From JBAZBO01 sp041671425 (GTDB lineage Bacteria > Patescibacteriota > WWE3 > UBA101185 > UBA10185), in NCBI GenBank assembly GCA_041671425.1, contig JBAZBO010000024.1:1-11824 (forward strand): DNA of 11,824 bases. The letters run 5' to 3'. The notes under the pieces were generated by a model. That model had not been told where the DNA came from, made no database searches, and worked only from the letters and a program-made list of their open reading frames with translations. Both the position numbers and the translations under genes were made by a program. Below are positions 1 through 6,311 of the stretch, piece by piece. How positions within the stretch are numbered: the first letter of the stretch is position 1; each line of letters starts with the position of its first letter.

Positions 1-1
1 C

Positions 2-505
2 ATGCCCAAGGGTTTTACTGCTACTACGCTTGCGATCATTGTTACTGTTGTTCTTACCTCCTCCCTAGTGGGATGGGTAGTCTATTCAAACTCCAATACC
101 CCCAAAGTCAAAGGTGTCAGCTCATCTGGGGATGTCATCAAACCTGGCTTTAGCGTTGACGTTGCATCCAACAGGGGTACCTGGGACCTTTATGTTTTTC
201 TTTGCGAAAAGAAAGAAACTTGCCTAGAAGGTTTGGAGACTGGGGTTAGATGGATTACCAGAGGTGGTGGGAAGACCGTAGATAGTGAGGTCTTTGTAGA
301 AGCCAGAAATTCTTGGGATAAATATGACTATATAAAAGTATTTGTAAAACCCGGGTGGGGCTCAGAAGAAAGGAAATTCACGCCGGTTAAGGAAAATGTT
401 CCTTTGGAAGTTCAGACTCAGACTATTAATGACGTAGAAACAATCCTGCTTCCTACAGAAGTGTTTGCCGCCGATTTCTATAAGGTTGCCAAATTTTCAG
501 ATTAA
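2..505 (+). CDS. Membrane-anchored hypothetical protein with pilin-like N-terminus
   Basis: I do not recognise the family. The 167-residue product starts MPKGFTATTL and has one hydrophobic segment at about residues 8-28, followed by a soluble, probably extracytoplasmic domain of about 135 residues with several beta-strand-like stretches and two cysteines (C68 and C74) that could form a disulphide. The Lys-Gly-Phe-Thr start followed by a hydrophobic helix resembles a type IV (pseudo)pilin signal, but the Glu normally at mature position 5 is Thr. A plain signal-anchor is the alternative. The ATG lies one base from the window edge, so an upstream start cannot be excluded, although K-G before the hydrophobic helix makes this Met plausible. 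The TAA stop is immediately adjacent to the stop of the convergent exchanger gene. Confidence 0.65.
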   Translation: MPKGFTATTLAIIVTVVLTSSLVGWVVYSNSNTPKVKGVSSSGDVIKPGFSVDVASNRGTWDLYVFLCEKKETCLEGLETGVRWITRGGGKTVDSEVFVEARNSWDKYDYIKVFVKPGWGSEERKFTPVKENVPLEVQTQTINDVETILLPTEVFAADFYKVAKFSD

Positions 506-1447
506 CTACTGTATCTTGTATTGTACGAAGACGAATGTGAGGTAGAACAGTATTTGGATAACGGCTTCCCTTATATCCATCTTTTCCTTTGTTTTCGTAA
601 ACTTCAAAAAAAGTAAAAGAGCGAAAGTCAAAAAGAAGATGGTTGCGGCTCCGAAGTTTGACCCCTTCAAGACGATAGGAGAGATAATTGCTACTATACC
701 AAGTATGAAGGTAGCGTTTACTGCGAGACTCCCTATCACATTGCCCAATATCTCATCCGCCTGACCTTTCTTTATGGACCTGATGGAAAACACTAGCTCG
801 GGTACACAGGTTCCTATAGATGTTAATGTTATTCCAACAAAGCCGAGGGACCATCCAAGACTCTCACTTATTCCCAGAGTAGCTTTCAATATACCCTCAC
901 TTGCCCCAATCAGCAGAGCACAGGCTATGGCAAAGGTTATTATCTCTTTTTTAATATTTATTTTTTCAAAACTATCCACCATTCTTTCAAGACCTTGGCT
1001 TCTTTTTATGACCGTTGAGGCATAGATGAGATACGTGCCCAACATAATAGCTCCATCCAATCTTGTGATGGTGCCGTCAAGTGCCATGATCTGAGGCATA
1101 AATGCCAAAAAGGTTGAGTAGTACACATCCTTTGAGTGGATAATTCCTCTGGTTGATATAAATCCCTTGAGCAGAATTGGTATCGCTAGTATGTAAGTCA
1201 CCATAGTAATATTGGATCCGGAAAGATTACTGTATGCAAGGATCGGGTTGCCCTTGATTGCTGATGTTATACCTATTATGAGTTCCGGTAGAGATGTGGA
1301 TATAGCGATCAGAAAGAAACTGATCGTGAATGAAGAGATCATGAAATTTTTGGCTATTTTCGATGAGGAGTTTGAGAATAGTTCCACGGCCTTGAGTAGT
1401 ACTAAGGAGGAGATCAGTATCACCACAATATAGATGAGTACACCCAT
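506..1447 (-). CDS. Calcium/sodium antiporter, CaCA (YrbG-type) family
   Basis: A 313-residue, very hydrophobic protein with about ten membrane segments and the two inverted alpha repeats of the Ca2+:cation antiporter family. Alpha-1 is at about residues 47-82 (STSLPELIIG, then SNLSGSNI) and alpha-2 at about 205-250 (GTCVPELVFS, then GNVIGSLAVN). The ion-coordinating acidic residues of the PEL motifs, E55 and E217, are both present. Family knowledge: such proteins exchange Ca2+ against Na+ or H+ across the cytoplasmic membrane. The repeats deviate from consensus: GTSLPE reads STSLPE, GNxxGSN reads SNLSGSN in alpha-1, and the final Asn of GNVIGSN is Leu in alpha-2, so ion specificity is uncertain. 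It is divergent from a P-type ATPase across 22 bp, which suggests a shared role in cation export. No Shine-Dalgarno precedes the ATG; a TATCAT hexamer ends 6 nt before it. Confidence 0.9.
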   Translation of the reverse strand: MGVLIYIVVILISSLVLLKAVELFSNSSSKIAKNFMISSFTISFFLIAISTSLPELIIGITSAIKGNPILAYSNLSGSNITMVTYILAIPILLKGFISTRGIIHSKDVYYSTFLAFMPQIMALDGTITRLDGAIMLGTYLIYASTVIKRSQGLERMVDSFEKINIKKEIITFAIACALLIGASEGILKATLGISESLGWSLGFVGITLTSIGTCVPELVFSIRSIKKGQADEILGNVIGSLAVNATFILGIVAIISPIVLKGSNFGAATIFFLTFALLLFLKFTKTKEKMDIREAVIQILFYLTFVFVQYKIQ

Positions 1448-1469
1448 TATTTTATGATAGCATAGTCAT
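1448..1469. promoter_or_regulatory. Bidirectional promoter with overlapping -10 elements
   Basis: Only 22 bp separate the divergent start codons. Plus strand 1453-1458 reads TATGAT and minus strand 1459-1454 reads TATCAT, so the same bases can act as a -10 hexamer in both directions. The minus hexamer sits 6 nt before the exchanger ATG, which predicts a leaderless transcript. On the plus strand TATGAT predicts a leader of about 5 nt, while TAGCAT at 1458-1463 would give a leaderless ATPase mRNA. No good -35 is visible for either direction. This is inferred from sequence geometry only. Confidence 0.5.
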
Positions 1470-3944
1470 ATGAACCTGCTCCCAAAAGATATCAATCTCG
1501 AAACGGGATTGACCGATGAAGAAGCTCTCAGAAGATACACAGAACAAGGTCCCAACTCCCTGCCCGAAGGTAAGAAACAGAGTGCCCTTTCTATTTTCAT
1601 TTCTCAGTTGAAAAGCCCGTTAGTTTATATATTGGTCATTGCTGGTTTGGTCACCCTCTTCTTAAAGGACTATCCCGATTCAGTGGTTATTTTCCTTGCG
1701 GTCCTTGTAAACACTGTCTTTGGATTTGTGCAGGAGCAAAAAGCCGGAAAGGCGCTTGAGGCTCTAAAAAGACTTGTGCACCCGCATGCCCGAGTCATAA
1801 GGGGAGGCGAGATCAAAACAATCGTGGTTGAAAAGCTAGTGGTTGGAGATGTGGTTCTACTTAGCCAGGGGGACAAGGTCCCAGCGGATGGGGTGGTTTT
1901 TGATGTAAGCAGGTTTTATACATCAGAGGCTATCCTTACGGGTGAGTCTGTCTCTGTCGAAAAGAAAAAAGAGGATAACGTCTATATGGGTACTGTGGTT
2001 TCTGCTGGAACTGCAAAAATGTTAGTTCTCGTGACGGGAAAGGAAACTGAGATGGGCAAGATAGCCTCCAGTGTTTCCAAGATAAATCAGGATACGCCGC
2101 TCAGGGGACAGCTTAAAAAGTTCAGTAAACAGCTTTCGTTGTTGGTTATAGGATTGACTACAGTGGTCTTTGTTATAGGACTTATTTTAGGTGAAAGTCC
2201 CGTTGAGATATTCACTACGTCTGTCGCATTGGCGGTTTCTGCAATTCCTGAAGGTCTACTTGTGGCTCTTACTGTGATCCTTGCTATTGGCATGCAAAGG
2301 ATTTTGTCACGCAAAGGTTTGGTACGGGATTTGGTGTCGGCTGAAACTTTGGGGGGTGTTACCACTATTTGTGTGGACAAGACAGGGACTCTTACCCAAG
2401 GAAAGATGCAGGTTGTGGATGTTATTGGAGATGGGGCAAGTATTGCTTTACAGGCTACTGTTGCAAATGACATAGATGATCCAATGCTTATTGCTGCTTG
2501 GGAGTGGGGAAGCGGAAAGATTTTGGATGTGAAACTGGAGGAAAGAAACCACGTCAGACTAGACAGCATACCTTTCACGTCTGATCAGAGATTTTTTGCC
2601 AGTTTGAATAGATGGGATCAGGAGCAGAATGTGATTTTTGTTAATGGCTCACCAGAAGTACTGCTTGAAAGATCTGGGATTGATGAAGGTACAAGGGTTG
2701 AGATACATTCCAGGATAGATTCCCTTACAAAGGAGGGTAAGAGGTTGATCGGCTTGGCAAGAAAATATGTTCCGTCATCGGTTGCAGAAGTGACACTTGA
2801 AGATGTGAAAGAAGGGCTTTCATGGATTGGTCTCTTAGCATTTACAGACCCGGTCAGAGATGATGTCAAGGAATCCCTCAAATTGGCAAGGGATGCTGGT
2901 ATAAGACTTATTGTCATAACTGGTGACTATTCCAACACAGCAATGGCAGTACTTGATCAGTTGGATCTTAAAGTGGATCCCAATGATGTAATCTTGGGAT
3001 CCTATCTAGAAGATATTAGAGAAGAGGAACTGAAGAGCAAACTTTCAACTTTGGATGTAATGCTTTTTGCTAGAACAAAGCCTGATCAGAAATTAAAGAT
3101 TGTGGAGATCCTAAAGGGTATGGGTGAAGTTGTGGCTATGATGGGAGATGGTGTGAATGACGCCCCTGCCCTATCGCAGGCTGATATAGGTATAGTAGTA
3201 GATGAAGCCTCTGATGTGGCCAAAGAATCAGCCGATTTGGTGCTACTCGATTCCAGGTTTTCTACAATTGTTGCAGCGGTTGAGGAAGGTAGAGGCATAT
3301 TCGATAACATTAGAAAAGTGATTCTGTACCTCATGTGCGATGCATTTGAGGAGATATTCGTTGTACTGGTGTCTTTGTTATTTAGACTACCCCTTCCCAT
3401 ATCGGCGGCTCAGGTTCTTTGGGTTAATCTCGTGTCCGATGGTTTTCCCGGCCTGGCATTGACAGTAGATCCCAAAGCATTGGGTACCATGAGAAGGAAG
3501 CCAAAATCCCCCAAAGAGAATTTAGTTGCTCCATGGATGTACAAACTTATGATCATTGTTTCTTTTATAGGTGGTGCCTCTGCCTTTATTCTTTTCTACT
3601 ACATGGTAAAAACTACGGGAAATATTATCCTAGCTAGGTCTGTGGCATTTGCGGCAATTGGGATCAACTCACTGGTATACGTATTTTCGGTCAAGACACT
3701 TCAAGACCCCTTTTGGAAAAGCAATCCTCTAAAGAATAGATGGCTTATTGGGGCAGTGCTGGGGGGAGTTCTTCTTCAAGTATTGCCTTTTATATGGGGA
3801 GGATTGGGAAATTTCCTCAAGGTAGAACCGTTGGGAAGGTATTGGATTTTGGTCTTTGCGTCATCTTTTGTAATGTTCCTTGCCATAGAGGTATCAAAAT
3901 GGGGTTTCAGGCATCAGCTTAAACACAATGGAAGTCATAGATAA
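1470..3944 (+). CDS. P-type cation-transporting ATPase (P2, Ca2+-ATPase-like)
   Basis: A complete 824-residue P-type ATPase, likely exporting Ca2+ or a related cation. Motifs in order: N-terminal cation-ATPase segment (about 1-60), actuator-domain LTGES at 156-160, M4 motif AIPEGL at 258-263 with E261, phosphorylation loop CVDKTGTLT with Asp303, DPVRD at 460-464, VITGD at 482-486, hinge MGDGVNDAP at 558-566, then a C-terminal bundle of about six membrane helices. M6 carries NLVSDG (N653 and D657, the positions of SERCA N796 and D800). In M5 the segment YLMCDAFEE keeps the Glu equivalent to SERCA E771, but the Asn768 position is Ala. The nucleotide-binding domain is short, about 155 residues, and the usual KGAPE reads NGSPE, so the ATP-contacting Lys is missing. 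The stop codon overlaps the next gene. There is no Shine-Dalgarno. Confidence 0.95.
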   Translation: MNLLPKDINLETGLTDEEALRRYTEQGPNSLPEGKKQSALSIFISQLKSPLVYILVIAGLVTLFLKDYPDSVVIFLAVLVNTVFGFVQEQKAGKALEALKRLVHPHARVIRGGEIKTIVVEKLVVGDVVLLSQGDKVPADGVVFDVSRFYTSEAILTGESVSVEKKKEDNVYMGTVVSAGTAKMLVLVTGKETEMGKIASSVSKINQDTPLRGQLKKFSKQLSLLVIGLTTVVFVIGLILGESPVEIFTTSVALAVSAIPEGLLVALTVILAIGMQRILSRKGLVRDLVSAETLGGVTTICVDKTGTLTQGKMQVVDVIGDGASIALQATVANDIDDPMLIAAWEWGSGKILDVKLEERNHVRLDSIPFTSDQRFFASLNRWDQEQNVIFVNGSPEVLLERSGIDEGTRVEIHSRIDSLTKEGKRLIGLARKYVPSSVAEVTLEDVKEGLSWIGLLAFTDPVRDDVKESLKLARDAGIRLIVITGDYSNTAMAVLDQLDLKVDPNDVILGSYLEDIREEELKSKLSTLDVMLFARTKPDQKLKIVEILKGMGEVVAMMGDGVNDAPALSQADIGIVVDEASDVAKESADLVLLDSRFSTIVAAVEEGRGIFDNIRKVILYLMCDAFEEIFVVLVSLLFRLPLPISAAQVLWVNLVSDGFPGLALTVDPKALGTMRRKPKSPKENLVAPWMYKLMIIVSFIGGASAFILFYYMVKTTGNIILARSVAFAAIGINSLVYVFSVKTLQDPFWKSNPLKNRWLIGAVLGGVLLQVLPFIWGGLGNFLKVEPLGRYWILVFASSFVMFLAIEVSKWGFRHQLKHNGSHR

Positions 3945-4398
3945 AAACTCAACTTTATGGAACTACCTGGAAGAAGACCTTAAGGGTCTGATTTTGGATG
4001 GGGAACATCTTCTTTCTAATGTTAGCAGAGACGGTCTGTCTGATTATTCATATCTGGTATTTCCTTTTTCCAAAGCCTATGAGGGATTTCTAAAAAGGTT
4101 TTTTCTGGACTTGGATCTTATAAGAGAAGATGAATATTATGGAGACACAATTAGGATAGGCAGGATTCTCAATCCAGTATTTATAAAAAAGAAATTCTCC
4201 GTCTATAGAAAACTGCGTGGGAAACCTGGTACTGAAGATGTTGCAGAGAGACTTTGGGAAATATGGAAAAGGGGAAGGAACTTGGTCTTTCACTATTTTC
4301 CTCACAACTTCAGGAGTTTAAGTTATGATGAGGCGTTGGAGATAATAAGGGCTCTTGTAGACGCCATGAACCTTGCAGTCATGCGTTGCAGACTTTGA
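3928..4398 (+). CDS. HEPN-domain protein, RNase LS (RnlA C-terminal)-like putative RNase
   Basis: A 156-residue, mainly helical protein. The segment RNLVFHY at 117-123 fits the catalytic R-x4-H motif of HEPN ribonucleases (R117, H122). The earlier segment YLVFPFSKAYEGFLKRFF at about 42-59 resembles the first helices of the RNase LS/RnlA-type HEPN family. Such domains cleave RNA, often as toxins or in phage defence; here activity and target are inferred. The start ATG lies 17 bp inside the ATPase end and the TGA stop is 17 bp before the mnmA start, so it is probably co-transcribed with the ATPase. No antitoxin-like partner gene (RnlB or a MNT-type nucleotidyltransferase) is adjacent, so it may be a solitary housekeeping or regulatory RNase. 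There is no Shine-Dalgarno. Confidence 0.7.
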   Translation: MEVIDKNSTLWNYLEEDLKGLILDGEHLLSNVSRDGLSDYSYLVFPFSKAYEGFLKRFFLDLDLIREDEYYGDTIRIGRILNPVFIKKKFSVYRKLRGKPGTEDVAERLWEIWKRGRNLVFHYFPHNFRSLSYDEALEIIRALVDAMNLAVMRCRL

Positions 4399-4403
4399 CC
4401 TTG

Positions 4404-4409
4404 TATAAT
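4404..4409 (+). promoter_or_regulatory. -10 element of mnmA (leaderless)
   Basis: A perfect TATAAT ends 6 nt before the GTG at 4416, so transcription would begin at or next to that codon. No consensus -35 is present at 16-18 bp. The hexamer lies just after the HEPN stop codon. The element supports GTG 4416 as the mnmA start over the in-frame TTG at 4386. Confidence 0.55.
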
Positions 4410-4415
4410 CCCCGT

Positions 4416-5459
4416 GTGGAAAGAAATAAAAGAATAAAAGTAGCTGTGGGTGTAAGTGGAGGAGTAGATTCCTCTGTCTCCGCATATCTGTTGAAAGAAC
4501 AGGGCTATGATGTGACCGGAGTCTATATGCAGTGTTGGGACTCCAAGCTAGATGGTTGTACTGCCGAAGCCGATAGGTCCGATGCCGTAAAGGTGTGTGC
4601 TAAGCTTGGTATCAAATTCGAGAGTCTGGATTTTATAAAAGATTATAAGACCAAAGTAATAGAGTATTTTTTCTCCGAGTACGAAAAAGGTAGGACCCCC
4701 AATCCCGATGTAATATGCAACAAAGAGATAAAGTTTGGCATGTTTTTAGATTGGGCATTGAGAAATGGTTTTAGTCTAATTGCTACTGGGCACTACGCAC
4801 GTACCCAAGAACAGGATGGACAAGTAAAGTTACTTAAGGGTGTGGATGTTTCGAAAGATCAATCCTACTTTCTTTACGCTTTGAACCAGATTCAGCTTTC
4901 CAAAGTACTATTTCCGGTTGGGGGTATGAAAAAGACAGCGGTGCGGGAAATAGCCAAGAAGGTTGGTTTACACACAGCGAGCAAACCTGACAGTGTTGGT
5001 ATCTGTTTTATAGGAGAAGTGGATATCAAAAAGTTCTTGGAAAAGCGACTTGAGATAAAGAAAGGCAATGTAGTAAATAAAAAAGGTGAAGTGATAGGTG
5101 AGCATGATGGAATATGGTTCTATACCATAGGACAGAGGCATGGGTTCAGATTAAGTACCTATGTGGGTATGCCTTTGTATGTAGTAGATAAAAATGTTGA
5201 AAAAAACGAATTAATCGTAGGTTTTGCTGGTGATGTATTAAAGAAGTCTTTTGAGACTGAATCCCCTCATTGGATAGGTGACCCCCCGAGTTTTCCTTTG
5301 GACTGTGAGGTTAGGGTGAGGCACTTGGGTGAATTGCATAAATGTACTTTGGATGAGAATAAAGTGACTTTGGTAGATCCCATCTTTGGCATAGCCCCCG
5401 GTCAGAGCGCAGTCTTCTATGATGGTGATAGAACTTTAGGTGGGGGGATTATAGAATAG
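4416..5459 (+). CDS. mnmA: tRNA-specific 2-thiouridylase MnmA
   Basis: MnmA adenylates and thiolates C2 of wobble uridine 34 in tRNA-Lys, -Glu and -Gln in the cytoplasm, using persulphide sulphur passed from a cysteine desulphurase. With a GTG start at 4416 the product is 347 residues (MERNKRIKVAVGVSGG...), normal for the family. The PP-loop SGGVDSS is at 14-20. The catalytic pair is C101 in NPDVICNKEIKFG and C197 in DSVGICFIG, almost the same numbering as E. coli (102 and 199). IATGHYAR, GQRHGF and the C-terminal beta-barrel ending GGGIIE are all present. An in-frame TTG at 4386 would overlap the HEPN gene and add ten residues ahead of the conserved core, so I prefer GTG, also because TATAAT sits 6 nt upstream of it. 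An imperfect hairpin follows the stop. Confidence 0.97.
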   Translation: MERNKRIKVAVGVSGGVDSSVSAYLLKEQGYDVTGVYMQCWDSKLDGCTAEADRSDAVKVCAKLGIKFESLDFIKDYKTKVIEYFFSEYEKGRTPNPDVICNKEIKFGMFLDWALRNGFSLIATGHYARTQEQDGQVKLLKGVDVSKDQSYFLYALNQIQLSKVLFPVGGMKKTAVREIAKKVGLHTASKPDSVGICFIGEVDIKKFLEKRLEIKKGNVVNKKGEVIGEHDGIWFYTIGQRHGFRLSTYVGMPLYVVDKNVEKNELIVGFAGDVLKKSFETESPHWIGDPPSFPLDCEVRVRHLGELHKCTLDENKVTLVDPIFGIAPGQSAVFYDGDRTLGGGIIE

Positions 5460-5465
5460 CAAGGG

Positions 5466-5489
5466 TGGAGAGTGTTTGAAACACCTCCA
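5466..5489. terminator. Hairpin between convergent genes (possible terminator)
   Basis: GGAG-A-GTGTT-TGA-AACAC-CTCC forms a nine-pair stem with one bulged A and a 3-nt loop, closed by an extra T-A pair. It starts 7 nt after the mnmA stop and also lies beyond the stop of the minus-strand gene ending at 5508. Neither strand has an immediate T-tract, so it may be a weak or factor-assisted bidirectional terminator, or a 3'-end stabilising structure. Confidence 0.45.
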
Positions 5490-5507
5490 AATAGGGCAAC
5501 CTGATAA

Positions 5508-6215
5508 TTAGTGTTGTTTTTCAAAAGGACCGTACCAATACCAAAACTCTGGATCAACATTTAAGGTACCGTAACGAACCCAAAATTCTGTTCCATTTAT
5601 TTCCGACAAGATATTTTGTGATTCGTATTTTTTAGTTGTTTTATCGTTTATCACTAAAGCCTGTTCTGTAACAGGATGAAAAAAATGAACACCATCTGAG
5701 CTAACAGGCAACGAGTAATAACTCGTAGGATATTTCCTGTAATCATGATCGATTAATGCGTCCTCGTACGTTGGGTACTGCTTCCTTATGGTGGGAGTAG
5801 GATCTGTGGTATATGTGAATGGACCAAACCAATTATCATTAACCTCGTTAAGACTAGCTTGATATTCTTCTACCCAAAATAATCTATCTGTTCTATCAAC
5901 AATAACGTAATAGGTAGCCTGCTCACAACATTTGTAGCCCCCTCCAAAGCTGACATCTAGATACAAAACTTTACCTGTTTTGGGGTTAAAATATTCACCC
6001 GAATATTCTCCTTGCTTTGGTCTAGACGTTAGCCGCGCTGGATATTTTTGATAACTTTTTCCATCGAGAGCATGTTTGATGGTGTCAAAAGAGTATCTTG
6101 GCTTTGAATTGCTGGGCAATATATTCTGTAAGTTTTTCTCAAGTAAAGGCCAGCATACTAGATATAACCCTAGTGTAGTTAAAGCAATTACGGTTATGAA
6201 TAGAGTTTTCTTCAC
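5508..6215 (-). CDS. Exported or membrane-anchored protein with duplicated WYGPF-type domain
   Basis: I do not recognise the family. The 235-residue product has a Lys-Lys start and a hydrophobic segment at about 5-24 (signal peptide or anchor), then two copies of one domain. Copy 1 (about 48-133) has HALDGKSYQKYPARLTSRP, a Y-F-N-P-x-T-G strand, RLFWVEEY and finally WFGPF. Copy 2 (about 152-231) has DALIDHDYRKYPTSYYSLP, an F-F-H-P-x-T-E strand, TEFWVRYG and WYWYGPF. The aligned order of ALxxxxYxKYP, F.PxT, FWV and the terminal GPF shows internal duplication. C96-C97 occurs only in copy 1. The start is GTG at 6215, with no Shine-Dalgarno but a TACAAT hexamer ending 6 nt upstream. It follows the M23-protein gene on the same strand after 96 bp, so a cell-surface role is plausible but not shown. 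Confidence 0.8.
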   Translation of the reverse strand: MKKTLFITVIALTTLGLYLVCWPLLEKNLQNILPSNSKPRYSFDTIKHALDGKSYQKYPARLTSRPKQGEYSGEYFNPKTGKVLYLDVSFGGGYKCCEQATYYVIVDRTDRLFWVEEYQASLNEVNDNWFGPFTYTTDPTPTIRKQYPTYEDALIDHDYRKYPTSYYSLPVSSDGVHFFHPVTEQALVINDKTTKKYESQNILSEINGTEFWVRYGTLNVDPEFWYWYGPFEKQH

Positions 6216-6221
6216 GGTAAT

Positions 6222-6246
6222 ATTGTATGCCTGATAACATTGTCAA
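6222..6246 (-). promoter_or_regulatory. Promoter of the duplicated-domain protein gene
   Basis: Minus strand TTGACA at 6246-6241 is a perfect -35, and TACAAT at 6227-6222 matches the -10 at five of six positions and ends 6 nt before the GTG start. The spacer is only 13 bp, so the two may not work together. Weaker -10 options at 16-18 bp overlap the start codon region. The -10 position predicts a leaderless mRNA. Confidence 0.45.
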
Positions 6247-6311
6247 GCAAAGATAAAATGGGTTTGTATATAAATATACTTTATTCTGATGATGAAACTT
6301 TAGGTTGGGGA
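6247..6311. other. AT-rich intergenic segment with 14-bp inverted repeat
   Basis: The gap between the M23-protein stop and the downstream promoter holds GTATAT-AA-ATATAC at 6266-6279, an inverted repeat that is too AT-rich and too short-looped for a convincing terminator. Nothing else is recognisable here. Confidence 0.3.

Noticed and set aside
4386..4415. TTG start for mnmA
   Set aside because: It would overlap the HEPN gene and contain the TATAAT element; GTG 4416 gives family-typical length and catalytic Cys numbering close to E. coli.
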